NCBI GenBank assembly: GCA_014084085.1
Contig: NPFB01000084.1
Location: forward strand, 111,669 to 129,470
Length of the DNA stretch: 17,802 bases
Source: Hondaea fermentalgiana
Lineage: Eukaryota; Sar; Bigyra; Thraustochytrida; Thraustochytriidae
Direction of reading: 5' to 3'
The notes beneath the pieces are model-generated. The model saw only the letters and a list, made by a program, of their open reading frames with translations. It searched no databases and was not told where the DNA came from. A program made the position numbers and the translations under genes. Every line of letters starts with the position of its first letter. The stretch's first letter is position 1. Shown in pieces: positions 7,995-15,612 of the stretch.

Positions 7995-8383
7995 ATGTCG
8001 GGCATCTCTACCTGGCGCGTGGCCGGCCTCACGTACACCCAGTACGTGCAGGTTGCGTCCAAGGCGCTCCGCAACTGCGTCAAGGAGGACGCCAAGAAGA
8101 AGATGAAGACCTTCGATCTCTCCATGAAGGAGCGCGTCTTTATCAACGGCGAGCCCGGCGAGAAGGGTAAGTCTATGCTCACTCTCTTTCTCTCTCTCTG
8201 TCTCGCTTCCCGTCCTTGCTCGGGAAGCAGACTTGAGTTCTTGTTTCCCCTTTCCCCCTTTGATTTTCCCCACATCAGAATACTGACCGTTCACCCAACG
8301 TTGCTTTACACGTATTTATGTCCGCACGCACAGTCGACATCGTCGATCCCTTTGCCAAGTCCATCTTCTCCAAGAGCGCTTAA
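7995..8383 (+). CDS. ATP5F1E: Mitochondrial ATP synthase F1 subunit epsilon
   Basis: Two coding exons, 7995-8166 and 8334-8383, give 73 residues. The intron is 8167-8333 (167 bp), with donor GTAAGT and acceptor ACACAG; the phase-1 join rebuilds a Val codon at residue 58. The N-terminus, ISTWRVAGLTYTQYVQVASK then LRNCVKEDAKKK, matches the eukaryotic epsilon subunit pattern W-R-xAG-x-(T/S)Y-x-x-(Y/F)...(V/L)RxxLK. The plant and protist versions share the longer C-terminal part (here KERVFINGEPGEK and a SIFSKSA end). In the enzyme this small protein sits at the foot of the F1 central stalk with gamma and delta; it corresponds to yeast Atp15, not to bacterial epsilon. No cleavable presequence is needed in known homologs. 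ATG 7995 is chosen because homology starts a few residues later and a strong acceptor lies just upstream. It is convergent with ALG12. Confidence 0.93.
8167..8333 (+). other. ATP synthase epsilon coding intron
   Basis: 167 bp with donor GTAAGT and acceptor CGCACAG, followed by the last 50 coding bases. The first part is a (CT)-rich run. Reading straight through instead gives a frame with no family resemblance, which supports splicing. Confidence 0.87.
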
Positions 8384-8780
8384 GCCTCGCACTGCGTTGT
8401 TTTAGATTCATAACTAAACCTGGACCATTGCGTGCGTGACTCGCGCCCTTTTTCTGCTCTTTTATCACTTTTCTGTCCTTGTTCCTTTTCTTTCATTTCT
8501 TTTGGTCTTTCCCGTTTCCGTGAATTGTACCTCTATCAAGACCTTGATGGGCCGGTTGGTCGGTCGGACGGGGCGGGCGGTCGATCGTCCGTTGTACTTT
8601 GCCGCCGATTCTTTTCGATGAGTCTGACTCACTTGTGTGATTTTGCGAAGGCTACGAACGTATCACATGCTGCACGCTCGCTGCAATGGATCAACAACAA
8701 AATAAGCTTTTCAAGTAAAGGGAAAGGGAAAGGGAAAGGGAAGAAGGAAAAGGAAATGGAAAAAGTGCTCGCATTGTTCG
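8384..8780. other. Convergent 3' region, ATP synthase epsilon / ALG12
   Basis: This 397-bp gap has a T/C-rich first half (about 8440-8525), consistent with the epsilon 3' UTR, and an A/G-rich end beside ALG12 with an AAAGGG hexamer repeat. No canonical AATAAA is visible for either gene. Confidence 0.5.
8717..8740. repeat. (AAAGGG)4 hexanucleotide repeat
   Basis: Four exact AAAGGG units are followed by a degenerate purine tract to about 8765. Read from the ALG12 side it is a pyrimidine tract in the 3' UTR. Confidence 0.8.
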
Positions 8781-10484
8781 TCACTGTTTGCGCTGCAAAA
8801 CATAAAGTGCCGGCTCCGTGGCAATACGCGCCTCGCGCCAGATCATCTTCGGCTTGCCCTGGGCCGTATAGATGATCTCAAAGTGTGCCTTGCAGGCCTC
8901 GTCATTCGTGACACGCGATGGCTCCATGATAAGATAGTCAAACTCCTTGGAGGCACACAGAGAAGCCTCGAATGCCTCATCCTCGCGCTTCGAGTAGGAG
9001 AGCGACCGTGGGCCGTGCTCAACGAAGCGAGTGATACCAGACATGGCCGCGTACACGCAATAATGAACCTTGGCTGGCGTCGAAGAACGATACTTTTCGT
9101 GATGATTTTGCACGTACATGAGAGCATCGGCCCCGGGATAATTATGAGCAGACACTGCAAGATGTGCCGTTGCAACGCCAGCGCTTGCTAGGAGGGCGAC
9201 GACAGCACCGACGAGACCCAAGCGCGCGAGAACGCGGCGCAGCGAAAAGGACTGCGCGGCAGATTCCTTCTTTTGCGCCATCGCAGATGAGGCGGCCCAT
9301 TGCAAACGTGCGAGACCGAGCGCCGCAAGAGCGTTAAAGTACGGAAATACTTGAAAGAGAAAGCGTACTTCCTTATGCGGGAGCAACGAATATGTCGCAA
9401 CATAGCCCACGGCAGGGAACCAAAGCAGACTCATGACGTCGAGGTCCACCATGCTCTCGAGCACTTTACGAGAGGTCTCAAGGCCGCTTCCCGTTGCAGG
9501 CGCGGCAAGCAAGTCCGGAACAGACTTGGCAAAGCGGTCAAGAGGCTGCAGAATGCCAAGAATTGAAAGCGGAAGCGCAGCCATAAGCGCCTTGGGCAGT
9601 GCATTGGTGAAGTACCAATGGGGAGGCAAAACACCCCACTCGTGCGACTTGTTGAGAACCGTATTGAAAAAGAGAACACTCCCCTCGGGCCAAACCGGGC
9701 GATCCCACATGAAAGAGTCGACAGCAAACGTGAGAAAGAGACTCGAGGTTCCGGAGGCGATACCATCCACCACAAGTGCAAAGATATTCGTCTCCCTGCG
9801 GGCCAAGATCATGAGGCAGACCCAGGCAGTGAGAATGATCGTGTCGCAGCGGAACACGACCGTGCAAAACGCCAGGATCCCAACGCATTCTTCCCATGAA
9901 CTCTCGAGCCAGCGTGCAAGAGCATACGCCGATAGTGCCATGGCAAAGGTATTTGGCAGGGGTCGTCCAAGGTAAAAGACGAGGTGGAATTGGCAGCAGC
10001 ACACCACAGCAAACCATGTGCCACAGGCGTTGCCAAAGCGTCTTGTGAGCGCAACGCTGAGACGTACGAATGCGAGCCACACCAAAATGGCGAGCGTCCC
10101 GCGCATGGCGTACAGCGAAAGAATACCGTCTCTGAGAGGCACAGGCGCAGACGTGTCTGGATCGTGACCTGCAGCGTGTGCCAGTGCACGAACGTCCTCA
10201 ATAAGCGGCGCGGCTGTCTCGAGCGCAGTGCGGAGCGGCCATGAAGCTGCCGCGACAGTGATGGCTCCCACAAAGGTCCTCGGCACCACGCCAGGGAACT
10301 CGTGATGGTCGAAGCTCGCCAGCACGTCCATATCTCGCTTCTGCAAGAGCAATTGCACATCATGCATCGCCTGCGCATTAAAGCTCTCCTCCACCTTGGT
10401 GAACGGGCTCACAGCCACGTGCGTCGCGGCAAGTGCCAGAAGGGCGGCGAGTGCCGCCGTTTGCGGCGCCCTCACCGTGCGCAT
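8781..10484 (-). CDS. ALG12: ALG12, dolichyl-P-Man:Man7GlcNAc2-PP-dolichol alpha-1,6-mannosyltransferase
   Basis: Single-exon, 567 residues, somewhat longer than the roughly 490 residues of the human protein. The N-terminal transmembrane segment is followed by SPFTKVEESFNAQAMHD (26-42) and HHEFPGVVPRTFVG (60-73), the signature of GT22 enzymes of the ALG12 type with the acidic catalytic region. Later family blocks are QFHLVFYLGRPLPNTFAMAL, VDSFMWDRPVWPEGSVLFFN with NTVLNKSHEWG, and SLLPHKEVRFLFQVFPYFN. About ten hydrophobic segments are visible, as expected for this polytopic ER membrane protein. It adds the eighth mannose to the lipid-linked N-glycan precursor in the ER lumen, using dolichyl-phosphate mannose. 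The C-terminal 150 residues after the last strong membrane segment are less conserved by eye. It diverges from the TBL1-type gene across a 1157-bp GC-rich gap. Confidence 0.95.
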   Translation of the reverse strand: MRTVRAPQTAALAALLALAATHVAVSPFTKVEESFNAQAMHDVQLLLQKRDMDVLASFDHHEFPGVVPRTFVGAITVAAASWPLRTALETAAPLIEDVRALAHAAGHDPDTSAPVPLRDGILSLYAMRGTLAILVWLAFVRLSVALTRRFGNACGTWFAVVCCCQFHLVFYLGRPLPNTFAMALSAYALARWLESSWEECVGILAFCTVVFRCDTIILTAWVCLMILARRETNIFALVVDGIASGTSSLFLTFAVDSFMWDRPVWPEGSVLFFNTVLNKSHEWGVLPPHWYFTNALPKALMAALPLSILGILQPLDRFAKSVPDLLAAPATGSGLETSRKVLESMVDLDVMSLLWFPAVGYVATYSLLPHKEVRFLFQVFPYFNALAALGLARLQWAASSAMAQKKESAAQSFSLRRVLARLGLVGAVVALLASAGVATAHLAVSAHNYPGADALMYVQNHHEKYRSSTPAKVHYCVYAAMSGITRFVEHGPRSLSYSKREDEAFEASLCASKEFDYLIMEPSRVTNDEACKAHFEIIYTAQGKPKMIWREARIATEPALYVLQRKQ

Positions 10485-10760
10485 CGTGGCTTTGCGGCTC
10501 GCTCGCTCCGCGGTCGCTCACGTCGGCGGAGACACCTGCACCTCCGGGTTTCTTTCACGCAGAGCCCTGTCCCGCGGCGCCTCGCCCGCGCTGCCTGCCT
10601 GCGCGACCCGTGCCCGCCCGGCGGCGCTGCCTTCGGCCCCGTGCGCGGGAGAAACTCGATGTGCGCGCAGAGAGAGAGCCCCGACTCCCTGCTTCTGTTT
10701 CCTTTTCCGGTATCCGAGTGAGGGAGAAAAAAGATCTTTTTTTATTACTCACTTGCACGA

Positions 10761-10778
10761 TGATCATCATCATGATCA
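10761..10778. repeat. Short inverted repeat TGATCAT/ATGATCA
   Basis: Seven-base arms at 10761-10767 and 10772-10778 flank CATC, inside the AT-rich patch upstream of ALG12. It is short enough to be chance. Confidence 0.4.
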
Positions 10779-10885
10779 GCTTGGCAAGCGAGACCCGATT
10801 GCGAAGCCTGAAGAGACCTAACTCGCGGCAAAGTGACTTATAAAACCGACCCCGAGTCATCCTGCCGGCCGCGGGAAAAAACCCG

Positions 10886-11069
10886 CGCAAGTGGGTTATA
10901 TCCGTGGCGCAAGTGCGGAATGGCGGCGGGCTCGACTTGCGGCGCGGCGCGCAAGTGGGCTTCGGCCGGCCAGGCGGCAGCGGGTGGCGGCAAGCGGCGA
11001 GGAGCGGCGTGCGGCGCAAGTGCGCTATGCGCGGGCGCAAGTGGGCTTCCCGCGCATAGCGCACTTGCG
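10886..11069. repeat. Cluster of six CGCAAGTG octamers
   Basis: CGCAAGTG occurs at 10886-10893, 10908-10915, 10950-10957, 11015-11022 and 11036-11043, and as its complement CACTTGCG at 11062-11069. Several copies continue as GGGCTTC or GGGTT. The density is far above what even GC-rich sequence would give for an octamer. A cis-regulatory array is the simplest reading. Confidence 0.7.
11015..11069. repeat. Perfect 21-bp inverted repeat with 13-nt spacer
   Basis: The left arm 11015-11035 and right arm 11049-11069 are exact reverse complements, and the spacer 11036-11048 carries a further CGCAAGTG copy. Each arm begins or ends with the octamer. As RNA it would form a very stable hairpin; as DNA it could be a cruciform or paired binding site. 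Confidence 0.85.
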
Positions 11070-11641
11070 GCGCGCGGGCTGCACTCACAGCAGCAGCAGG
11101 CTGGCTGCCCGAGCGGCCAGACCTCGATTCCTGCCGTCCTCTCCTCCGCCCGCGCGCGCCGCGACGCGGACATAACGCCGCGCGCAGACCGCGGAGCCGC
11201 GCCCCGACGCCCGGCAGCCGGACCCGCCCGCGGCGCGACGGCCCGCGCAGCCTGGCCCGGCAGGATTGAGTTGGCAGACCGGGCGACGCGGGCAGGCCAG
11301 CTAGCTTCGCTACGTTGAGCGAGCTCGCGCCGCGCGAGCAACCGCAGCTGCGCCACGCCGGAAACCCGGAGAGGGACCGCGGCGCGAGAGGCGGGCCCCG
11401 GGCGCGGAGGACCCTCGCCTCGCAGCGCGGACAGTCTCGAGCGAGCGAGCGAGCCAGCGCCGGGGAAAAAGGCTCGCGAGCGAGGAGATATTTTTTGTTC
11501 ACCCACGTATACTATACTAGCGACTTCCGTACGACCTGGGCGTGGCGGAGGCTCGAGGAGCTGTTTGCACGAAGGTCCGTGGGTGTGGTCTGAAAATTAG
11601 TCAGAGTACGCACGGCTGTGAACTGGGAAGAAACGGTGAAG

Positions 11642-13174
11642 ATGTCTATCAACTCGGACGAGCTCAACTTTCTGGTGTACAGGTATCTGCAAGAGTCAGG
11701 CTACGTGCACAGCGCCTTTACCTTTGCGTACGAAAGCCTCGTGGGCCGCGCAGACCTTGCAACAGCGGACATTCCTCCAGGGGCGCTCATTAACTTTTTG
11801 CAAAAGGGACTGCAGTATGTCGAGATCGAAAAGGAGCTCGAGCAAGGCACGGGCAAGCTGGTGAACGGCCTCTCCCTCCTCTCAGCATCCCGCGACGGCA
11901 GCGACGCGATGGCGGGATCGGGCGCAGGAAATACCACAGGTAGCGGAGGCGCTGCCGGAAGCGGCGCAGGCAGCGACCCCATGGACACATCCGGGGACAG
12001 TTCGAGCCGGAACGCGCAGACGCGCGGTGGCGCGGGTGGCACGACCCTGGGCCTGGCGGGCCAGGCCAAGGGAGGCGCTGCAGCCGGGGATGGTGCCTGG
12101 GTCGCCAAGGAAGATGTCACGGAACTGAAAGGCCACAAAATGGAGGTGCAGGTTTGCGCATGGAACCCGAAAGCCGATGTGATCGCCACCGGGTCCGCAG
12201 ACTCCACGGCGCGGCTTTGGAGCATACCGCGCGGCGCCTCGGGTCTCCCTGCCGGAAACCTTGCGTCGAAGAGCCCCGTCGTCTTGCGGCATGCATCAAT
12301 GGAAAATGGAACGCCAGAACTCAAAGATGTGAGTTCGCTCGACTGGAGGCCGGACGGCCAGCAGCTCGCCAGCGGCTCATACGATGGCACGGGCAGAATA
12401 TGGGATGTAAAGGGCGATCTCGTGCAAACCCTTTCGCGCCACAAGGGAACCATCTTTTCCATTCGTTGGAATCCGTCAGGGACGTACCTGCTGAGCGGCA
12501 GTGTAGACAGGACCGCCGTTGTGTGGGACGCTAGCTCGGGCACCGTCTTGCAGGTCTTTGAAAATCACAAGGAGCCCGTACTCGACATTGCATGGCGAAA
12601 CAACGAAACCTTTGCGACGTGTTCGACCGACAAGATGATTTACCTCTGCGAGGTCGGCAAACAGGAACCCTTGACGCAGTTCTCGGGCCACAACCATGAA
12701 GTCAATTCGATCCAGTGGAACCACAACGCTGAGCTTTTGCTCTCCTGCTCCGACGACTTTACGGCGCGCCTTTGGAAGCCGGACCAGACCAGTCCTCTAC
12801 GCACTTTTCACGAGCACACGGCCGCCATTCACCACGTCAAGTGGTCGCCAACGCAACGTTCTCTCTTTGCGACGGCCTCGGACGATGCCACCGTCAAGAC
12901 GTGGGATGCCGAGACCGGCAAGTGCATTTCCACCTTTGCAGACCATACCAAGGCTGTCTACAACCTTGCCTTTAGCCCCAACGGCGAATATCTTGCCACG
13001 GGCTCGCTTGACCACACCCTTCGCATCTGGAGCGTCAAGGATGGCAAGTGCATCCGTAAGTTCAAGGGCGACGGAGGCATCAACGAGGTGGCATGGAATC
13101 ACACTGGCGACAAGGTCGCTGCGTGCCACATGAAACCCAGCAAGTCTCTCTTCATCATCGATTTCAGAAAGTAA
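11642..13174 (+). CDS. TBL1XR1: TBL1/TBL1XR1 (Ebi)-type LisH-WD40 protein
   Basis: Single-exon, 510 residues from ATG 11642; human TBL1XR1 has 514. The start is fixed by MSINSDELNFLVYRYLQES, which aligns directly with the family N-terminus, and by A at -3; earlier in-frame sequence lacks an ATG. Residues 4-36 form the LisH motif, followed by GALINFLQKGLQYVEIE, the F-box-like stretch of this family. A Gly/Ser/Ala-rich linker spans about 85-150. Eight WD40 repeats run from about 158 to the end, for example GHKMEVQVCAWNPKADVIAT, LSGSVDRTAVVWD and LATGSLDHTLRIWS. The C-terminus IDFRK corresponds to the family ending DLRK, so the stop is believable even though it sits in a GTAAGT. In animals and fungi these proteins are core subunits of HDAC3/SMRT-NCoR or Set3-type corepressor complexes and recruit ubiquitin conjugation. 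The histone-deacetylase role here is inferred from the family. Confidence 0.94.
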   Translation: MSINSDELNFLVYRYLQESGYVHSAFTFAYESLVGRADLATADIPPGALINFLQKGLQYVEIEKELEQGTGKLVNGLSLLSASRDGSDAMAGSGAGNTTGSGGAAGSGAGSDPMDTSGDSSSRNAQTRGGAGGTTLGLAGQAKGGAAAGDGAWVAKEDVTELKGHKMEVQVCAWNPKADVIATGSADSTARLWSIPRGASGLPAGNLASKSPVVLRHASMENGTPELKDVSSLDWRPDGQQLASGSYDGTGRIWDVKGDLVQTLSRHKGTIFSIRWNPSGTYLLSGSVDRTAVVWDASSGTVLQVFENHKEPVLDIAWRNNETFATCSTDKMIYLCEVGKQEPLTQFSGHNHEVNSIQWNHNAELLLSCSDDFTARLWKPDQTSPLRTFHEHTAAIHHVKWSPTQRSLFATASDDATVKTWDAETGKCISTFADHTKAVYNLAFSPNGEYLATGSLDHTLRIWSVKDGKCIRKFKGDGGINEVAWNHTGDKVAACHMKPSKSLFIIDFRK

Positions 13175-13572
13175 GTGCGAGCAAGTTGCTCGTGGCATTT
13201 GCTGGAATTTTGCCTGTTTTCTCAGAATATTTTCACCTTTATGCTTTTGCCTGCGTGCTTGCCCCAAGTGTGGTTGTACAACGTCAATGGATTTTTCCGT
13301 CTCCAAATATTATCACCAAATATTAAAACTTGGGTTTCAAGAGTGTTGCAGCAACCTGCGAATGCGTGATCAACCAAATATTTGTCCGCCTTTGCACGGA
13401 AGCCAAGAATAATAGCATCGTTTTGCACATCAAAGATTGAATTGAATTAGATTGCATTGGATTGACTTGAGTTTCGACTTGAACTGGATTCACAGTCAAT
13501 GCGCCTCGATTCAAGTCCATCAATTCGATTCGATTCGAGAGAAGTTGTCCATTCATTCGTTCCTTTCTTCGT
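13175..13572. other. Convergent 3' region, TBL1-type / NSE1
   Basis: This 398-bp AT-rich gap contains three CAAATATT copies (around 13307, 13317 and 13375) and a run of degenerate GATT/AATTC units from about 13437 to 13540. A short inverted pair GACTTGAA 13476-13483 / TTCAAGTC 13510-13517 is present. I searched the - strand for a RING-finger exon of NSE1 and found no Cys/His pattern. Confidence 0.5.
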
Positions 13573-14674
13573 TCATGCTGAAGTGCGCCGTCGTCGCTTT
13601 CCTGTTCCAGATCCACGTGGGCCACGCGCGCGTTTGCCACCTCCGCCACCATAGTCTTCGTCATCTTCGTCCTCGTCTTCATCCTCATCGTCTTCGTTCT
13701 GAGGCTGCTGCTGTTGTCGGGAACGTCGTCGGTTCGGGGCAGGGTCCTCCTCAGCTGAGCTGTCGTCGTATGCCGCGTCATCATCACCTTCATCGGCATG
13801 GTCGTTCAGAAGAGCAACATTGCCGCCGTTCTTGTAAAAAGTTGTACGCAACACAAACAAGCCCGTATTCTGGTCTTGTGCAGCCCCAAGGTCGCGAAGC
13901 GTGCTCTGCAGCTCCACCAGCGTGCGCGGTCCGCCCGTGTAGCGACCTTGTTCAGTTTCGTGCGCACGGAGCCACTTGCGCTTCGTCAAGCGTCTCAGAA
14001 AGTCTTCAAGCGCAAGATTCGGAAATTTGCCTCGCGTAAGGTCGTTTCCGTTTATGAGTCTCTTAGCCTCGCTCATGACCATATCACCGCGGTCGCTATT
14101 TGCGAGGTGCTCCAGGATTTCCTTAAATAGCGTGCGCTCGTGGTCCTTGAACTCAGAGCCTGCAGCTTTGGAAATTTCATCGTCTCGTACGTTCACAAGT
14201 ACATAGTATACCTTACCATCCAGGTCTCGCAGAGGCTGTTTCCGGATCTCTAGGCCAATGTTGGCCTCGCTCAGTTTGTTGCGGATGACGCCAACAAAGG
14301 AGTCGAGCGCCTGCGGCTCAATTTGCAAGGGCTCACCAGCTCGATCTCCTACCTTTTGGACTTCCGCGCAGAGCTCGTCAGCATCGAATGCACTGTGTTA
14401 TAAGCGCTTTGCATCGGTGAGTCATCCCAGCCGTCAAACTTCGCAAAAATACTCCTTTCAACAGCTCTTTCGCTCTCGCGAGTTGCCTTGCGCTCGCTCG
14501 AGTTGCCTTACGCTCGCGCGAGTTGCCTCACGCTCGCGCGAGTTGTCTTTCGCCGCGCTCTCACGACAAGCGCATCCATCCATCCATCCATCCATCCCCA
14601 ATGCTTTTTCCAACCTACAACTCGCGCATGAAAGACTGCAGCACCAAGCGGTGGACCTGCGTGTACTCCGCCAT
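13573..14674 (-). CDS. NSMCE1: NSE1 homolog (SMC5/6 complex non-SMC element 1), lacking the RING domain
   Basis: Two exons on the - strand, 14674-14619 and 14392-13573, give 291 residues. Exon 1 encodes MAEYTQVHRLVLQSFMRE, matching the family N-terminus VHRxFLQxLM. The intron (14393-14618) has donor GTAGGT and acceptor ACACAG, and joining restores frame (Phe19). Exon 2 continues FDADELCAEVQ and, from about residue 41, the winged-helix region: GLEIRKQPLRDLDGKVYYVL, VNVRDDEISKAAGSEF, FKEILEHLANS, LALEDFLRRLTKRKWL and GRYTGGPRTLVELQSTLRDL. These blocks align well with human NSMCE1. Where the Cys/His RING would follow, there is instead an acidic run (about 217-267, with a Gln-rich interruption) and a basic Gly-rich tail with KRRRR, probably a nuclear signal. 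NSE1 binds NSE3 and NSE4 in the SMC5/6 complex, which acts in recombination repair. Without RING it would not be an E3 ligase. Confidence 0.85.
14471..14550. repeat. 20-bp minisatellite, four exact-length copies
   Basis: The four units are 14471-14490, 14491-14510, 14511-14530 and 14531-14550, each close to CGCTCGCGCGAGTTGCCTTA. Copies 3 and 4 contain the 10-bp palindrome CTCGCGCGAG. The units differ by one to three bases, so the array is not recent or is under drift. Confidence 0.9.
14573..14598. repeat. (CATC)n tetranucleotide repeat
   Basis: Six CATC units in a row followed by CC, within the NSE1 intron. It is the complement of the GATG repeat at 7751-7779. Confidence 0.9.
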
Positions 14675-15612
14675 CTTGGCTGTACGCGGGGGCGCCTGTC
14701 TGCACGTCTCCCTGGCTCGCTGGCTGTCCCTGCGCGTCTACGTGTCTGTTTGCGCGGACTTGGACGTAAAGGGTCTGCGACGAGATCGTCAACTAACTTG
14801 AACCCACCTAACCACCGGAACAGTATGATATGGCAGATGAAAAGGACAAAACCCGCCGACCTTGTTTGCGCTGAGACTGACAACGCCGTAGCGAGTGGGG
14901 AGTCCTTCACCACGCGATGGCTAACCACACTGTTATCGAACGCAGTTCAGATGACTCGTGCAAATGGAATGGAGACATCACGATGAGGTTCTGCCTATGT
15001 GCTACAATGTGTGATTTTCTTGAGAAATGACAAAGGGCACCTAATTATCTTTAGGAAGGGGAGCTAAGGCTAGACTCTGAGTTTCGGGCGCCCCAGGCCT
15101 CTACGGGCTTCGGCGTAGGCAATGGAGATAAGATTTACAAAACAAGGACATTTGTTCGAGAGATAATTTCGGACGATCGTAAATTTGCTGGATACTCGAG
15201 GATTCGGCACTTGTTTCTTGTCTGGTACAATTGAAGAAATGTTTCGAAGTCTCGGGAAGAGGCACGCACCCAATCTGCAGCTGATGTTTCGCAAATGAAT
15301 ATGGTACAAAAGAAGACTAGAGCAGAGCCTTTACTCGAGTCAGGGCTCTTACTCCATCACATGCGATTGTCCACACCCATTCAAACTAGCACACTTCAAC
15401 TCTGCTTGCTTGTTTGCTTGCTTGCGTGCTTGCTTGCTTGTTTGCTCGCTTACATAGGTTCCTTTTCCAGAGTCGACGATCATCAAGGTTCGCTCGCACA
15501 GTTGATGAGAAAGCCCCGAAAGATCGTCCAAAAAGAATTACTCACGCTGCTCCAAAACGTAATCAGTTTGCGCGCGCGAGAGAGGGAGAGAGAGAAGCAA
15601 AGGCCAGCGACA
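14675..15612. promoter_or_regulatory. Divergent region, NSE1 / FKBP
   Basis: This 938-bp gap must hold the promoters of NSE1 and the FKBP gene. The middle (14800-15300) is AT-richer and I see no gene or RNA in it. A TTGC microsatellite lies at 15403-15450. From 15295 an ATG-started frame runs without stop into the FKBP ATG, and there is an acceptor-like TTCCTTTTCCAG ending near 15471. An AGAG-rich patch lies at about 15577-15595. No TATA box is obvious. Confidence 0.45.
15403..15450. repeat. (TTGC)n imperfect tetranucleotide repeat
   Basis: About twelve TTGC/CTTG units occur with TTGT, GTGC and CTCG variants, about 160 bp upstream of the FKBP start. In the frame shared with FKBP they would encode repeated CLLA. 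Confidence 0.85.

Larger units (their letters stand above)
10485..11641. promoter_or_regulatory. Long divergent GC-rich regulatory region, ALG12 / TBL1-type gene
   Basis: This is the largest gap in the window (1157 bp). From the ALG12 side it has a GC-rich leader, an AT patch at about 10730-10850 with a TATAAAA at 10839-10845 (+ orientation), then a very GC-rich part. The latter holds six CGCAAGTG octamers and a 21-bp inverted repeat (10886-11069), and a hairpin CGCGGG-A6-CCCGCG at 10870-10887. An AT-rich island (about 11488-11520, with TATACTATAC-like sequence) lies about 125 bp before the TBL1-type ATG and could be its core promoter. Long frames here are Ala/Arg/Gly-rich artefacts on both strands. 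Confidence 0.5.
14393..14618 (-). other. NSE1 intron with two tandem repeats
   Basis: This 226-bp intron is bounded by minus-strand GTAGGT and ACACAG. It holds a 4 x 20-bp minisatellite (14471-14550) and an (ATCC)n microsatellite (14573-14598). The splice sites are supported by reading-frame restoration and by homology on both sides. Confidence 0.8.

Noticed and set aside
10555..11506. Two long - strand frames (315 and 222 codons) in the ALG12/TBL1-type gap
   Set aside because: Arg/Ala/Pro-rich reading of GC-rich DNA through the octamer array, open in several frames at once; no sign of selection for protein.
11701..12543. 280-codon frame antisense to the TBL1-type gene
   Set aside because: The sense strand encodes LisH and WD40 repeats; the antisense product is Ser/Pro/Ala-rich shadow.
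15070..15309. 79-codon - strand frame between NSE1 and FKBP
   Set aside because: Short, no homology I recognise, and no codon bias like the neighbouring genes; not enough to call a gene.
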